Source: Pseudomonas sp. BN411 (lineage in GTDB: Bacteria; Pseudomonadota; Gammaproteobacteria; Pseudomonadales; Pseudomonadaceae). From it: 64,000 bases of DNA. Where the stretch lies: positions 193,810 to 257,809 of the forward strand of contig NZ_SSOM01000085.1 in assembly GCF_029871235.1 (NCBI RefSeq), given 5' to 3'. Made by a program: the position numbers and the translations under genes. Under the pieces are notes generated by a model. The model was not told where the DNA came from. It made no database searches and saw nothing but the letters and a program-made list of their open reading frames with translations. Of the stretch, positions 20,792 through 30,656 are shown in pieces; the stretch's first letter is position 1, and each line of letters opens with the position of its first letter.

Positions 20792-20874
20792 GTAGGTTGG
20801 GTAGAGCCTGCGAAACCCAACGCAGCGGACTCACCCCGCACATCGTTGGGCCTCGTTCCTCGGCACCAACCTAC
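20792..20874. repeat. Intergenic inverted repeat, GTAGGTTGG...CCAACCTAC family (copy 2)
   Basis: The same ends (GTAGGTTGG/CCAACCTAC) and inner CAACG...CGTTGGGCCTCGTTCCTCGGCA segment as the copy at 4643-4722. Length 83 bp versus 80 bp. The two copies share the phrase CGTTCCTC-GCACCAACCTACG. Confidence 0.7.
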
Positions 20875-20933
20875 GAGGCCGCTACGCAGCCCTTCACGAT
20901 TGAAATCGCCCCCAAAGGAAGGGCCTCAGCTTT

Positions 20934-21001
20934 GTAGGGTGGATAGCGCTCTTTCCATCCACCAAGGGCCTGGTGGATCGGTGAAGCGTGATCCACCCTA
21001 C
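20934..21001. repeat. Intergenic inverted repeat, GTAGGGTGGA...TCCACCCTAC type
   Basis: GTAGGGTGGAT at the left end is mirrored by ATCCACCCTAC at the right. An inner pair is formed by CCATCCACCA and TGGTGGATCGG. The 68-bp unit can fold into a long hairpin. Confidence 0.65.
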
Positions 21002-21049
21002 GAACATTCGCGATTGAAATCACCCACACCAGCCGCCGCCTGAAACGAC

Positions 21050-21083
21050 TCGCCCCCACAGGAACCGAATCCTGTGGGGGCGA
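21050..21083 (-). terminator. Hairpin downstream of pdxJ
   Basis: TCGCCCCCACAGGA (21050-21063) pairs perfectly with TCCTGTGGGGGCGA (21070-21083) around a 6-nt loop, 36 bp beyond the pdxJ stop. No clear T-run follows. The stem is strong enough to block RNases or stop transcription in part, and its arms are also the intergenic-repeat module. Confidence 0.5.
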
Positions 21084-21119
21084 ATTCATTCGCTGAGCCG
21101 GGCCGGCGCTTGGCCCTGA

Positions 21120-21866
21120 TCAGCCCTTGGCGGCAGCCGAAACGATCAGCTGCTTCATCTCCACCACCGCCTGCTTGAAACCAACGAACAGCGCGTGGGC
21201 CACCAGGGCGTGGCCAATGTTCAGTTCGTTGATACCGGAAATCGCAGCCACCGGCTCGACGTTGTGGTAATGCAGGCCGTGGCCGGCGTTGACGATCAGG
21301 CCGAGCCTGAGGCCCAGGGCGACGCCTTCCTGGATGCGCTGCAGCTCGCGGGCGGCTTCTTCCGGAGTATGGGCGTCGGCATAGCGGCCGGTATGCAGTT
21401 CGATGGCCGGAGCCCCCACACGATGCGAGGCCTCGATCTGTCGCGGGTCGGCGTCGATGAACAGCGAAACCTCGCTGCCCACCTTGGCCAGGCGCTCCAC
21501 CGCGGCCTTGATGCGTGCTTCCTGGCCGGCGACGTCGAGGCCACCTTCGGTGGTCAGCTCCTGACGGGTTTCGGGTACCAGGCAGACATGCTCGGGGCGG
21601 ATTTCCTCGGCGAAGGCCATCATTTCCTCGGTCACGCCCATCTCGAAGTTCATGCGGGTCTGCAGCACTTCCCTGAGCACGCGTACGTCACGCTCCTGGA
21701 TGTGCCGGCGGTCCTCGCGCAGGTGCACGGTGATGCCATCGGCACCGGCTTCCTCGGCGTCCAGGGCCGCCTTGACCGGGTCCGGGTAACGGGTGCCGCG
21801 GGCCTGGCGGAGGGTGGCGACGTGGTCGATGTTCACGCCGAGAAGTACGCGGTTGGCTTCAGTCAC
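21120..21866 (-). CDS. pdxJ: Pyridoxine 5'-phosphate synthase
   Basis: Condenses 1-deoxyxylulose 5-phosphate with 3-amino-2-oxopropyl phosphate to PNP, the last step of de novo vitamin B6 synthesis. It has 248 residues. Family motifs seen are [17 protein letters not shown] (8-24), [16 protein letters not shown] (about 40-55), FEMGVTEEM and the C-terminal GHGLHYHNV and [14 protein letters not shown]. The start overlaps the recO end by 8 bp, the classic recO-pdxJ coupling. Last gene of the lepA-lepB-rnc-era-recO-pdxJ run. Confidence 0.96.
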   Translation of the reverse strand: MTEANRVLLGVNIDHVATLRQARGTRYPDPVKAALDAEEAGADGITVHLREDRRHIQERDVRVLREVLQTRMNFEMGVTEEMMAFAEEIRPEHVCLVPETRQELTTEGGLDVAGQEARIKAAVERLAKVGSEVSLFIDADPRQIEASHRVGAPAIELHTGRYADAHTPEEAARELQRIQEGVALGLRLGLIVNAGHGLHYHNVEPVAAISGINELNIGHALVAHALFVGFKQAVVEMKQLIVSAAAKG

Positions 21867-22557
21867 GGGGAGGTTCCTTGATCGTCATGAATAGCTCGCG
21901 GCTGACCAGTGGCCGGCCGCCCAGGTGAGGTGCCAGAGCCTGGCGCATCAGGCGCTTGGCCGCGCCGAGTGCGCCCGGGGCGCTCCAGTCGGCTTCGGCC
22001 AGGGCGAGGAGTTCGCGGCCCTGGAACAGGCCGGGCTGCAACTGCGCCACCGGCTCCAGTCCGGCATCCGGCTGCAGGCGGTAGATGCCGTCAGGGGCGA
22101 TGGGCTGCCCGGCCAGGTCCGTATCCAGGGCGAAACCATAGCCCAGCTCGTCCAGCAGACGCCATTCGAATGCGCGCAGCAGCGGTTCCAGCGGACGGTT
22201 GGCGGCAAGGGCCTGGAGGGTTGCGGCGTAATGCTCGAAGAGCGCGGGCTGCGGGTCTTCGGCCGGCAGCAGGCGAATCAGCAGTTCATTGAGGTAGAGG
22301 CCGCTGAACAGCGCCTCGCCGGCAAGCAGGTTGGGGATGCCAGCACTCTCCAGCCGGCCAACGTTCTTCAGCTCGCCACGGCCGCGAAACTCCGCTTCCA
22401 GCGGCAGGAACGGCCGCGCCAGGGTACCGGCCTTGCCACGGGCACCACGCAGCACCGCACGCAGGCGCCCTTCGGGGGTGAAGAAGTCGACCAGCGCGCT
22501 GCTTTCCCGATAGGCCCTGCTGTGCAGGACGAACGTCGGCAGCGCCGCGCTGATCAT
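21859..22557 (-). CDS. recO: DNA repair protein RecO
   Basis: RecFOR-pathway mediator that anneals ssDNA and loads RecA on SSB-coated DNA. It has 232 residues. An N-terminal OB fold ([35 protein letters not shown]) is followed by an alpha-helical domain with [12 protein letters not shown] and [16 protein letters not shown]. The zinc-finger cysteines of some RecO proteins are not present, as in other gammaproteobacteria. It starts 8 bp after the era stop, in the same operon. Confidence 0.93.
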   Translation of the reverse strand: MISAALPTFVLHSRAYRESSALVDFFTPEGRLRAVLRGARGKAGTLARPFLPLEAEFRGRGELKNVGRLESAGIPNLLAGEALFSGLYLNELLIRLLPAEDPQPALFEHYAATLQALAANRPLEPLLRAFEWRLLDELGYGFALDTDLAGQPIAPDGIYRLQPDAGLEPVAQLQPGLFQGRELLALAEADWSAPGALGAAKRLMRQALAPHLGGRPLVSRELFMTIKEPPRD

Positions 22558-22565
22558 CGAGAGGC

Positions 22566-23468
22566 TCAGAGGTCGTTGTAGCCCAGGGAACGCAGGGCAC
22601 GCTCGTCGTCGGACCAGCCGCCCTTCACTTTCACCCAGAGGTTGAGCATGACCTTGGAGTCGAACATGGTTTCCATGTCCTTGCGGGCGTCCTGGCCGAT
22701 GCGTTTGATGCGCTCGCCGCCGTCGCCGATGATGATCTTCTTCTGACCATCGCGCTCAACCAGGATCAGGGCGTGGATGTGCAGGACATGGCCTTCCTGC
22801 TTGAACTCTTCGATTTCGACGGTGATCTGGTAGGGCAGCTCGGCGCCCAGCTGGCGCATGATCTTCTCGCGCACCAGTTCGGCGGCGAGGAAACGGCTGC
22901 TACGGTCGGTGATCTGGTCTTCCGGGAAGAAGTGATCGCCTTCCGGCAGGCGCTCGGCCACCAGGCGCTCCAGGGTGTCGAGATTGTGACCCTGGAGGGC
23001 GGAAATCGGGACCAGCTCGGCGTTCGGCAGCTGTTCCTGGAGCCAGGACAGGTGCGGGATCAGGTCGCCCTTCTCGTCCATGCGATCGGTCTTGTTCACC
23101 GCGAGCAGCACCGGGCCCTGCACGTACTGCACGCGCTCCAGAACCAGTTGGTCCTCTTCGGTCCAGCGGTCACGGTCGACCACGAAGACGACCACGTCCA
23201 CGTCCTTCAACGCCGCCGAGGCGCTGCGGTTCATGTAGCGGTTGAGTGCCTTGTCGCTCTTCTTGTGCAGACCGGGGGTGTCGACGTAGATCGCCTGGAC
23301 ATTGCCCTCGGTCTTGATGCCGAGCATGTTGTGGCGGGTGGTCTGCGGCTTGCGCGAGGTGATTGCCAGCTTCTGCCCGAGGATGTGGTTGAGCAGCGTG
23401 GACTTGCCCACATTGGGGCGGCCGACGATGGCAACGTAGCCGCAGCGGGGGGTATCGATATCAGTCAT
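22566..23468 (-). CDS. era: GTPase Era, ribosome assembly factor
   Basis: Essential GTPase that binds the 3' end of 16S rRNA during 30S maturation. It has 300 residues. G1 is GRPNVGKS (about 17-24), G3 DTPGLH, G4 NKTD (about 128), and the C-terminal KH domain is marked by [18 protein letters not shown] (about 240-257). The start was set at the ATG inside the rnc stop (ATGACTGA, 8-bp overlap); the frame extension to 23561 lies within rnc. Translation is coupled to RNase III, as in E. coli. Confidence 0.97.
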   Translation of the reverse strand: MTDIDTPRCGYVAIVGRPNVGKSTLLNHILGQKLAITSRKPQTTRHNMLGIKTEGNVQAIYVDTPGLHKKSDKALNRYMNRSASAALKDVDVVVFVVDRDRWTEEDQLVLERVQYVQGPVLLAVNKTDRMDEKGDLIPHLSWLQEQLPNAELVPISALQGHNLDTLERLVAERLPEGDHFFPEDQITDRSSRFLAAELVREKIMRQLGAELPYQITVEIEEFKQEGHVLHIHALILVERDGQKKIIIGDGGERIKRIGQDARKDMETMFDSKVMLNLWVKVKGGWSDDERALRSLGYNDL

Positions 23469-24150
23469 TGCCATTCTCCACACCAAGGGCGACCAGGGCG
23501 GCGGCGGCGGCCACCTGTTCAGCGATCCGGCGGCTGGCGCCCTGACCCTGGGTCTTGTCATTCAGCAGGGTGACCTGGCACTCGACGAAGAACGTCCGGC
23601 AGTGCGGTTCACCCTGGATATCCACCACTTCATAGCGTGGCAGTTCACAGGCCCGGGATTGCAGGAACTCCTGCAGGCGGGTCTTGGGGTCCTTGTTGGT
23701 ATCCACCAGGGTCAGGCCTTCGAGCTCGTTGGCCAGCCAGGCGAGGACGCGCTCGCGCGCGGCCTCCATGCCGGAATCCAGGTAGATCGCGCCGATCAGC
23801 GCTTCCAGTGCGTCGGCGAGGATCGACTCGCGGCGGAAACCGCCGCTCTTCAGCTCGCCCGATCCCAGGCGCAAGTATTCGCCCAGTTCGAAGCCACGGG
23901 CCAGCAAGGCCAGGGTTTCGCCCTTCACCAGCCGCGCACGCAGCCGCGACAACTGCCCCTCGCGCGCCTGCGGGAAGCGTGCGAACAGGGCCTCGCCGGC
24001 GACGAAGTTCAGAATGGCATCGCCGAGGAACTCGAGGCGCTCGTTGTTGCGCCCCGCATAGCTGCGGTGGGTCAGGGCCAGAGTCATCAGACTCTGGTCC
24101 TTGAAGGTATAGCCGAGCTTACGCTCGAGACGGCTGAGGGATACGCTCAC
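23461..24150 (-). CDS. rnc: Ribonuclease III
   Basis: Double-strand-specific endoribonuclease for rRNA processing and mRNA turnover. It has 229 residues. The catalytic signature [15 protein letters not shown] (about 36-50) holds the metal-binding Glu and Asp, the second acidic pair sits in [14 protein letters not shown], and a C-terminal dsRNA-binding domain runs from about 155 ([11 protein letters not shown]) to the end. It overlaps the upstream DUF4845 gene by 4 bp and era by 8 bp, so lepB-rnc-era form a tight unit. Confidence 0.97.
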   Translation of the reverse strand: MSVSLSRLERKLGYTFKDQSLMTLALTHRSYAGRNNERLEFLGDAILNFVAGEALFARFPQAREGQLSRLRARLVKGETLALLARGFELGEYLRLGSGELKSGGFRRESILADALEALIGAIYLDSGMEAARERVLAWLANELEGLTLVDTNKDPKTRLQEFLQSRACELPRYEVVDIQGEPHCRTFFVECQVTLLNDKTQGQGASRRIAEQVAAAAALVALGVENGND

Positions 24151-24524
24151 TGGACTCGCACACGGAATTCTTTGTCGAAGCGCACCACCAGATCGAGGTT
24201 CTCGACCAGGGGCTCGCGTTTTTCATACTTGAGGTGGGCCTGGAACTCGTTGTTTTCCAGGGTCACCTTCAGCGCCTTGTCCAGGTCCAGGTCACGGATG
24301 CCGTTGACCTGCATGCCCTTGGATACATGGCTGTAGAAGTCGGGAATGGTCCTGATTTCCAGGGCCTTTTCGGTTTCCACCGAACTGATGATCTTCTCCA
24401 TGGAGAAGAAATCGAGGTAATGCGGGATCACCTTGAAGGCGGTGCTGGCCAGGAAAGCCACTACGGCCAGGACCAGCAGCCAGCCCAGAACCGACATACC
24501 CTTCTGCTTACGCGCGAACGTCAT
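24147..24524 (-). CDS. DUF4845 membrane-anchored protein
   Basis: A 125-residue protein of the DUF4845 family, always found between lepB and rnc in pseudomonads. The N-terminus [38 protein letters not shown] has one membrane helix (about 12-32) preceded by a pilin-like G-M-S, giving a bitopic protein with a periplasmic domain ending [10 protein letters not shown]. The ATG at 24524 has a GAGGTCG ribosome site; an in-frame ATG at 24575 is not supported. Function unknown. The gene overlaps rnc by 4 bp. Confidence 0.85.
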   Translation of the reverse strand: MTFARKQKGMSVLGWLLVLAVVAFLASTAFKVIPHYLDFFSMEKIISSVETEKALEIRTIPDFYSHVSKGMQVNGIRDLDLDKALKVTLENNEFQAHLKYEKREPLVENLDLVVRFDKEFRVRVQ

Positions 24525-24639
24525 GATCGACCTCAATGTCTGTGTTTTTATGGAGGCCGGTTGGCCCGCAAGCAAGACTATATAGCGACTGCGGCGCTGT
24601 CATGAACAACGCCGCAAAACCGCGATGGCGAGGGGGCTG

Positions 24640-25494
24640 TTAGTGAATCAGGCCCACTCGGGAGAAGTTCGGCACGTTGCGCAGCTTGGGATCGGGCCAG
24701 CTCATCCACACGGCGAACGCCTTGCCGACGATGTTGCGATCCGGAACCATGCCCAGCAGATCTTTCGGGATACGGGGATCGTTCCAGTAGCGGCTGTCGT
24801 TGGAGTTGTCGCGGTTGTCGCCCATCATGAAGTAATGCCCCTGGGGCACCACCCACTCGCGGCCCGGCTCCATGCGGTAGCGCTTCATTTCCTTGCGGAT
24901 CAGGTGCTCGGCTTCGCCCAGCTTTTCCTGGTAGAGCATGGCGCTGCCCAGGGTACCCGGCTCTTCACCCAGCATCTTTTCAGCCACTGGCTGACCATTG
25001 ATGGTCAGGTGCTTGTCGCTGCTGTAGGCGATGCGATCGCCCGGCAGGCCGATCACCCGCTTGATGTAGTTGATGTTCGGGTCGCTGGGGTAGCGGAACA
25101 CCATGACATCGCCACGCTGCGGGTCACCCACCTCGATCACCTTGTTGTCCAGCACCGGCAGGCGGATGCCATAGGCGAACTTGTTGACCAGGATGAAATC
25201 GCCCACTTCCAGGGTCGGCTTCATGGAGCCGGACGGGATCTGGAAAGGTTCGACCAGGAACGAACGCAGTATCAGCACGATGGCCAGCACGGGGAAGAAG
25301 GACTTCCCGTACTCCACCAGCAGCGGTTCCTTGTTCAGCCTGTCGAGCACGTCCGGGTCGGGCTCGCTGACTTGCCCCTCGTAGGTGGCAATCGCGGAGC
25401 GCCGGCGCGGCGCCAGCAGAACCAGGTCGATAAGCGCGAGTACGCCGCAGACTGCCACGGCGATAACCAACAACAGCGGGAAATTGATCGACAT
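24640..25494 (-). CDS. lepB: Signal peptidase I
   Basis: Inner-membrane leader peptidase that removes signal peptides from exported proteins. It has 284 residues. Two N-terminal hydrophobic segments (about 3-22 and 58-76) flank a cytoplasmic loop. The catalytic Ser lies in FQIPSGSMKPTL (about 88-99) and the general-base Lys in NYIKRVIGLPGD (about 143-154). Box D/E GHYFMMGDNRDNSNDSRYW is intact. It starts 5 bp after the lepA stop. This is the main chromosomal signal peptidase by context. Confidence 0.97.
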   Translation of the reverse strand: MSINFPLLLVIAVAVCGVLALIDLVLLAPRRRSAIATYEGQVSEPDPDVLDRLNKEPLLVEYGKSFFPVLAIVLILRSFLVEPFQIPSGSMKPTLEVGDFILVNKFAYGIRLPVLDNKVIEVGDPQRGDVMVFRYPSDPNINYIKRVIGLPGDRIAYSSDKHLTINGQPVAEKMLGEEPGTLGSAMLYQEKLGEAEHLIRKEMKRYRMEPGREWVVPQGHYFMMGDNRDNSNDSRYWNDPRIPKDLLGMVPDRNIVGKAFAVWMSWPDPKLRNVPNFSRVGLIH

Positions 25495-25499
25495 AGACC

Positions 25500-27299
25500 C
25501 TAGCTATCCACTTTGAGCACAGCGAGGAAGGCTTCCTGCGGGATTTCCACGCTGCCGACCTGCTTCATCCGTTTCTTACCGGCCTTCTGCTTCTCCAGCA
25601 GTTTCTTCTTACGGCTGACGTCACCGCCGTAGCACTTGGCCAGAACGTTCTTCCTGAGCGCTTTTACAGTAGTACGTGCAACGATCTGTCCACCGATCGC
25701 CGCCTGGATCGCCACGTCGAACATCTGACGCGGAATCAGTTCTTTCATCTTCTCGGTCAACGCGCGGCCTTTGTAGTGGGCCTGGTCGCGGTGCACGATA
25801 AGTGCCAGGGCATCGACCTTCTCGCCGTTGATCAGTACGTCCAGCTTCACCAGATTAGCCGGTTCGAAGCGATCGAAGCTGTAGTCCAGCGACGCATAGC
25901 CGCGACTTACCGACTTCAGACGGTCGAAGAAGTCCAGCACCACCTCGTTCATCGGCAGGTCGTAGCAAACCTGAACCTGCGAGCTGAGGAATTGCATGTC
26001 GCGCTGGACGCCACGCTTCTCGATGCACAGGGTGATGACGTTGCCGAGGTGCTCCTGGGGAACCAGGATGTTGGCGCGCACGATGGGCTCGCGCATTTCG
26101 TCGATGGACGAGAGGTCGGGCAGTTTGGACGGGTTGTCGACGTAGATGGTCTCGCCGTTCTTCTGCACGATTTCGAAGACTACGGTCGGCGCGGTGGTGA
26201 TCAGGTCCAGGTCGTATTCGCGCTCCAGGCGCTCCTGGATGATCTCCATGTGCAGCATGCCGAGGAAGCCGATACGGAAACCGAAGCCCAGGGCCTCGGA
26301 GCTTTCCGGCTCGTATTGCAGCGCAGCGTCGTTCAGGGTCAGTTTCTGCAGGGCTTCGCGGAAGTCCTCGAAATCGTCGGAGCTGACCGGGAACAGGCCG
26401 GCGTAAACCTGCGGCTTGATGCGCTGGAAGCCCGGCAGTACGTCCACATCGGGCGTATTGGACAGGGTCAGGGTATCGCCCACCGGGGCGCCGTGAATGT
26501 CCTTGATACCGGCAATGATGAAACCCACTTCGCCGGCCTTGAGGTCGGGCATATCGGTGTGTTTCGGGGTGAATACGCCGACGCTGTCCACCTGGTGGAC
26601 CTTGCCGGTGGACTTCACCAGAATCTTGTCGCCCTTCTTCACCCGGCCGTGCTTGACCCGCACCAGCGAGACCACGCCCAGGTAGTTGTCGAACCAGGAG
26701 TCGATGATCAGGGCCTGCAGCGGTGCGTCGATCTCGCCTTCCGGAGCCGGGATGACTTCCACCAGGCGCTCCAGCACGTCGATCACGCCCATGCCGCTCT
26801 TGGCGCTGCAGGGAACGGCGTCGGTGGCATCGATGCCGATGATGTGCTCGATCTCTTCCTTCACCCGCTCCGGTTCGGCCTGGGGCAGGTCCATCTTGTT
26901 CAGCACCGGCATGACCTCGAGGCCTTGCTCGATGGCGGTGTAGCAGTTGGCCACGGACTGGGCTTCCACGCCCTGACCGGCGTCCACCACCAGCAGCGCG
27001 CCTTCACAGGCCGCCAGGGAACGGCTGACCTCGTAGGTGAAGTCCACGTGGCCGGGGGTGTCGATGAAATTCAGCTGGTAGGTCTTACCGCTCTGCGACT
27101 TGTAGTGCAGGGTAACGCTGTGGGCCTTGATGGTGATGCCGCGCTCGCGTTCAAGATCCATGGAGTCCAGTACCTGGGCCTCCATCTCGCGGTCGGACAG
27201 GCCGCCGCACATCTGAATGAAGCGGTCTGCCAGGGTCGACTTGCCATGGTCGATGTGGGCGATGATGGAGAAATTGCGGATATGACTCAGGTCACTCAC
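25500..27299 (-). CDS. lepA: Elongation factor 4 (LepA) GTPase
   Basis: Ribosome-associated translational GTPase linked to back-translocation and 30S biogenesis. It has 599 residues, standard length. G1 is AHIDHGKST (14-22), the G2 region [10 protein letters not shown]3 DTPGHVDF and G4 NKMDLP. The LepA-specific C-terminal domain is visible as [25 protein letters not shown] (about 560-584), rich in Lys for RNA contact. It lies 151 bp downstream of mucD behind a terminator, so it heads a separate transcription unit. Confidence 0.97.
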   Translation of the reverse strand: MSDLSHIRNFSIIAHIDHGKSTLADRFIQMCGGLSDREMEAQVLDSMDLERERGITIKAHSVTLHYKSQSGKTYQLNFIDTPGHVDFTYEVSRSLAACEGALLVVDAGQGVEAQSVANCYTAIEQGLEVMPVLNKMDLPQAEPERVKEEIEHIIGIDATDAVPCSAKSGMGVIDVLERLVEVIPAPEGEIDAPLQALIIDSWFDNYLGVVSLVRVKHGRVKKGDKILVKSTGKVHQVDSVGVFTPKHTDMPDLKAGEVGFIIAGIKDIHGAPVGDTLTLSNTPDVDVLPGFQRIKPQVYAGLFPVSSDDFEDFREALQKLTLNDAALQYEPESSEALGFGFRIGFLGMLHMEIIQERLEREYDLDLITTAPTVVFEIVQKNGETIYVDNPSKLPDLSSIDEMREPIVRANILVPQEHLGNVITLCIEKRGVQRDMQFLSSQVQVCYDLPMNEVVLDFFDRLKSVSRGYASLDYSFDRFEPANLVKLDVLINGEKVDALALIVHRDQAHYKGRALTEKMKELIPRQMFDVAIQAAIGGQIVARTTVKALRKNVLAKCYGGDVSRKKKLLEKQKAGKKRMKQVGSVEIPQEAFLAVLKVDS

Positions 27300-27410
27300 G
27301 GATGGACACTCGAAAAAGCCGCGAGCAGGCTGCTCGCCGAAAAATAGCGGGGGAGTTTACCTGATCGGCGACCAACCCGTCACGCCCATGCGGCGGAAGG
27401 CAGAAACGAA

Positions 27411-27435
27411 AAAGGGCGGCCATTGGCCGCCCTTT
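27411..27435 (-). terminator. Terminator downstream of mucD
   Basis: AAAGGGCGGCC (27411-27421) pairs with GGCCGCCCTTT (27425-27435) around a 3-nt loop, and on the minus strand it runs into TTTTTCG. It separates mucD from lepA. Confidence 0.85.
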
Positions 27436-27450
27436 CGCACCGCAACCGCT

Positions 27451-28881
27451 TTATTCGGCCAGCTTGAAGGTAATGAAGCTGGCGCGCCCCTGACGCAGCA
27501 CGCGCATGGATACCGAACGGTTCTTCGGCAGGTCCTTGGCGATTTGCGTGAAGGCCTTGGCGGACGGAATCGCCTGGTTGTTCAGGTGAGTGATCACATC
27601 ACCCGGACGCAGGCCCATCATGGCAGCCGGGCCGTCCTGGACGTCCTTGATCACCACGCCACCCTGGATGTCCAGGGCCTTCTTCTGCTCGTCGGTCAGC
27701 TCGACCACGCTCACGCCCAGGCGATTGCTGCTGCGCTCGACGCCATCGCCGGTCGCGGCGGCCATTTCGTCGCCGTCTTCCGGCAGCGCGCCGATAGCCA
27801 TGTCGAGGGTCTTGCGGCTGCCGCCACGCACGACTTCCAGCTTGATCTTGCTACCCGGTTTGAGGTTGCCCACCAGGTGCGGCAGGTCAGCGGACACCAC
27901 GATCGGCTGGCCGTTCATGCTGAGGATGACGTCACCCACCTGCAGACCGCCCTTGGCAGCGGGACCACCTTCCTGGACCTGAGCCACCAGCGCACCAGCC
28001 GGCTTGTCCAGACCGAAGGATTCAGCAAGGTCCTTGTTCACTTCCTGGATGACCACGCCCAGCCAGCCGCGGCTGACCTTGCCTTCGGACTTGAGCTGGT
28101 CGGCCACGCTCATGGCGACGTCGATCGGGATGGCGAAGGACAGGCCCATGAAGCCGCCGGAGCGAGTGAAGATCTGCGAGTTGATGCCCACTACTTCGCC
28201 GTCCAGGTTGAACAGCGGGCCACCGGAGTTACCCGGGTTGATGGCCACGTCGGTCTGGATGAACGGTACGTAGTTCTCGTTGGGCAGGCTGCGACCCTTG
28301 GCGCTGACGATACCGGCGGTCACCGAATGGTCGAAACCGAAGGGCGAACCGATGGCCAGCACCCAGCTACCCACCTTGAGTTCGTCGGACTTGCCGATTT
28401 TCACAATCGGCAGGTCCTTGCCCTGGACCTTCAGCAGCGCCACGTCGGTACGCGGGTCGGCGCCGATCAACTTGGCTTCCAGCTCGCTGCGGTCGGACAG
28501 GCGCACGATGATCTCGTCGGCGTCGGCCACCACGTGGTTGTTGGTCAGGACGTAGCCGTCCTGGGAAATGATGAAGCCGGAACCGAGGGACTGCGCCTCG
28601 CGCTGGCGGCCGCCCTGCGGGTTGCGCGGCGCTTGCGGCATGTTGCGCTCGAAGAATTCGCGCAGCATAGGTGGCAGGCCTTCCAGGTCAGGCATCGCCT
28701 GGGCACCGGCAGCACCGCGCTGGGGCAGCTTCTGCCGGGTACTGATGTTGACCACCGCCGGGGACGCCTCTTCGACCAGGGGCGTGAAGTCCGGCAGCTC
28801 GGCACGAGCCACGAGGGTTTGACCGAGCAGCAGCAAGGCTGCCACGGCGGTCATGCAGGATTTGAGGTTAAGCATCGACAT
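27451..28881 (-). CDS. mucD: Periplasmic serine protease MucD (DegP/HtrA family)
   Basis: Quality-control protease/chaperone that dampens the AlgU response by clearing misfolded envelope proteins. It has about 476 residues. The signal peptide ends ARA before ELPDFTPLVEE. The catalytic triad is His in NNHVVADADE, Asp in GADPRTDVALLKV and Ser in NPGNSGGPLFN. Two PDZ domains follow, with GWLGVVIQEV and LGVSVVEL at their starts. The start may be ATG 28881 (short GGGAG spacing) or ATG 28875. In the algU cluster but isolated from mucB by a terminator and lacking an intervening mucC. Confidence 0.95.
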   Translation of the reverse strand: MSMLNLKSCMTAVAALLLLGQTLVARAELPDFTPLVEEASPAVVNISTRQKLPQRGAAGAQAMPDLEGLPPMLREFFERNMPQAPRNPQGGRQREAQSLGSGFIISQDGYVLTNNHVVADADEIIVRLSDRSELEAKLIGADPRTDVALLKVQGKDLPIVKIGKSDELKVGSWVLAIGSPFGFDHSVTAGIVSAKGRSLPNENYVPFIQTDVAINPGNSGGPLFNLDGEVVGINSQIFTRSGGFMGLSFAIPIDVAMSVADQLKSEGKVSRGWLGVVIQEVNKDLAESFGLDKPAGALVAQVQEGGPAAKGGLQVGDVILSMNGQPIVVSADLPHLVGNLKPGSKIKLEVVRGGSRKTLDMAIGALPEDGDEMAAATGDGVERSSNRLGVSVVELTDEQKKALDIQGGVVIKDVQDGPAAMMGLRPGDVITHLNNQAIPSAKAFTQIAKDLPKNRSVSMRVLRQGRASFITFKLAE

Positions 28882-28954
28882 ACAGCTCCCGTCGCATAAC
28901 GAGTGGTATGAACTCGCTGGACCGCCCGGCCCTGCGAGCAAAACACAACACAAA

Positions 28955-28992
28955 AGCAAAAAGAGCCCGGGGCGTCAGCCCAAGGCTCGGTG
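28955..28992 (-). terminator. Probable terminator between mucB and mucD
   Basis: The minus strand forms GAGCC..GGGC...GCCC..GGGCTC followed by TTTTTG within about 28955-28992, roughly 80 bp past the mucB stop. The stem has a bulge, so efficiency is uncertain. It would split algU-mucAB from mucD. Confidence 0.55.
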
Positions 28993-29066
28993 GAACATCG
29001 TGAAAAAGACAGGCCGGGAGCAGAGGCTCCCGCGCCATGAACAGAATACGGGTCCTGTAGCAAGGA

Positions 29067-30023
29067 TCATTGTGTCGCGGAGGCCTCCGCTGCCGCTGCC
29101 CGCATGGACAGTGCAACCCGTTCGGCCGTTCCCAGCGGGATTTCCCCGACCACGGTCACCATCACGTCGCCATCGGCCGTGCTGACCCGCTTGGACACCA
29201 TCACAGTCGGCCCCAGCTGACTGCGCGCGTCTTCGACTACGGCGCCATGCAGTGGCTCGAGGAACACCGAGAAGCGCGCCAGTCCGTCGCTATAAAGCAG
29301 GCTGGATACCGGATCGGACGACACCGGGCTACGGCGTTCCTGGGCGCTGGTCAGGCTGAAGCCCGGCGGCAGCCAGTCGGAGCGCCAGTGGGACGCTTTC
29401 TCGGACTGCGCCTCAGCGGTACGCACCGCCTTGCACGCCGAACCGGGCTGAAGGTCGGCATCCGCCGGAGCAGTTGCCGTATCAATGCGGGTGAACTGGA
29501 AGCGTTCCAGCAGCTGCCCCTTGTCGCTCAGCAACAAGGACTTGAGCGGCAGGCCGGTGTCCCGATCCAGATGCAGCTCGAAGCCATAGCGGTGCTGGTC
29601 ACGCGGGGTCAGGGTCAGGACCACCGCGGCGTGCCCGGCGACCCGGGACTCGCCAGCGAGGCGCAGGTCATACCATTCGGACAGCTGCTTGGCGTCGAGC
29701 GCCCGGGCTGGCCAGACCTGGCCGTCGGCCATCTGATCGGAGAGGGAGCCACTCACGCACTGGGTGCGCCCGTTGACGCGCACCACTTCCTGAGCCGGCC
29801 CATCGAGCTGCAGCAGACGCTCGCGCACCTCCCCACCCTGCTGGACCTGATGCCAGACTTCATGGGTGGAGAAACTCCCATTTCGTTCGTAGACGAAAGT
29901 TCCCTGGAAACTCTGGCGCTGCTCCGCATCAGCGAGGCGCTGCAGCCAGTCCTGAGCGTCGGCGGCATGGGCTGATTGAGTCAGCCAGCCGCCAAGCAAG
30001 ATGAATACCGGAAGTGCGCGCAT
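29067..30023 (-). CDS. mucB: Sigma-E factor regulatory protein MucB (RseB family)
   Basis: Periplasmic sensor that binds the C-terminal domain of MucA and shields it from AlgW cleavage until displaced by lipid or LPS signals. It has 318 residues. The signal peptide is MRALPVFILLGGWLTQSAHA, then ADAQDWLQRLADAEQRQSFQGTFVYERNG, the hallmark RseB start. The lipoprotein-carrier-like fold and a small C-terminal domain with GPTVMVSKRVSTADGDVMVTVVGEIP are present. It begins 8 bp downstream of mucA, in one operon. Confidence 0.95.
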   Translation of the reverse strand: MRALPVFILLGGWLTQSAHAADAQDWLQRLADAEQRQSFQGTFVYERNGSFSTHEVWHQVQQGGEVRERLLQLDGPAQEVVRVNGRTQCVSGSLSDQMADGQVWPARALDAKQLSEWYDLRLAGESRVAGHAAVVLTLTPRDQHRYGFELHLDRDTGLPLKSLLLSDKGQLLERFQFTRIDTATAPADADLQPGSACKAVRTAEAQSEKASHWRSDWLPPGFSLTSAQERRSPVSSDPVSSLLYSDGLARFSVFLEPLHGAVVEDARSQLGPTVMVSKRVSTADGDVMVTVVGEIPLGTAERVALSMRAAAAEASATQ

Positions 30024-30031
30024 GTTCCTCC

Positions 30032-30625
30032 TCAGCGGCTCTCCAGACTGGCAGCGCGGGCGTATGGCAGAGCACTGTCGCTACCGCTCATCGCAGCCTG
30101 CTGCGCATGTTGCCGCAGGTACGCTGGCAGACGCTTCTCGTGCCAACCGGAAGACGACTGGGTCGCACCGATGGGCTGTTGCGCCTGTTGACCATCCTCA
30201 CTATAGCCAGCCAGCACGGCACCTTGCTGGGCCTGCGGCATGACCATGGCGGGCTGGCTGGCCTGCTGCTGGGCGAGCTGCTGGGTGCCCACGACTTCGT
30301 CCTGGTTGTACATGCGTACACCGGCCAGTACGGCGAGGGTCACCGAAGCGGCTACAGCCAGACGCCCCAGGTTGCGCCACGGAGCACGAACCACCTGGGC
30401 AGGCGGTGCGGCTTCCTCGGCCAGCGCGGCCGAGACTGCGGCAGCGATGTCCAGGCGCGGCTCCAGCAGCTCCTTGTGCATCACGGCCCGGGCGATCTGG
30501 TAACGCGACCAGGTAGCCCGGAGTTCTTGATCTTCGCTGGCGGCGAGAACTCGACGCAGCTCCAGTTCGTCCGCCTCGTTATCCATTACCGCGGACAGCG
30601 ATTCTTGCAAAGCTTCACGACTCAT
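30032..30625 (-). CDS. mucA: Anti-sigma factor MucA
   Basis: Inner-membrane anti-sigma factor holding AlgU. It has 197 residues. The N-terminal AlgU-binding domain starts MSREALQESLSAVMDNEADELELRRVL, the single membrane helix is about residues 86-105 (LGRLAVAASVTLAVLAGV), and the periplasmic domain (106-197) is Gln/Ala-rich with a C-terminal stretch EKRLPAYLRQHAQQAA that contacts MucB. The start at 30625 has a GGGGAA ribosome site. Full length, so no mucoid-type truncation. Downstream of algU with a 31-bp gap. Confidence 0.96.
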   Translation of the reverse strand: MSREALQESLSAVMDNEADELELRRVLAASEDQELRATWSRYQIARAVMHKELLEPRLDIAAAVSAALAEEAAPPAQVVRAPWRNLGRLAVAASVTLAVLAGVRMYNQDEVVGTQQLAQQQASQPAMVMPQAQQGAVLAGYSEDGQQAQQPIGATQSSSGWHEKRLPAYLRQHAQQAAMSGSDSALPYARAASLESR

Positions 30626-30656
30626 GGCGGTTCCCCTCTTGGCTGTCGCCGCTGTC

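Larger units (their letters stand above)
20757..21119. other. cmoB-pdxJ convergent gap packed with intergenic repeats, no gene
   Basis: A 363-bp gap between convergent genes. It contains in order a GTAGGTTGG element, a GCGATTGAAATCGCCCCC-like module, a GTAGGGTGGA element, a second such module, and a 14-bp hairpin. No coding frame with a ribosome site was seen. Confidence 0.75.
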
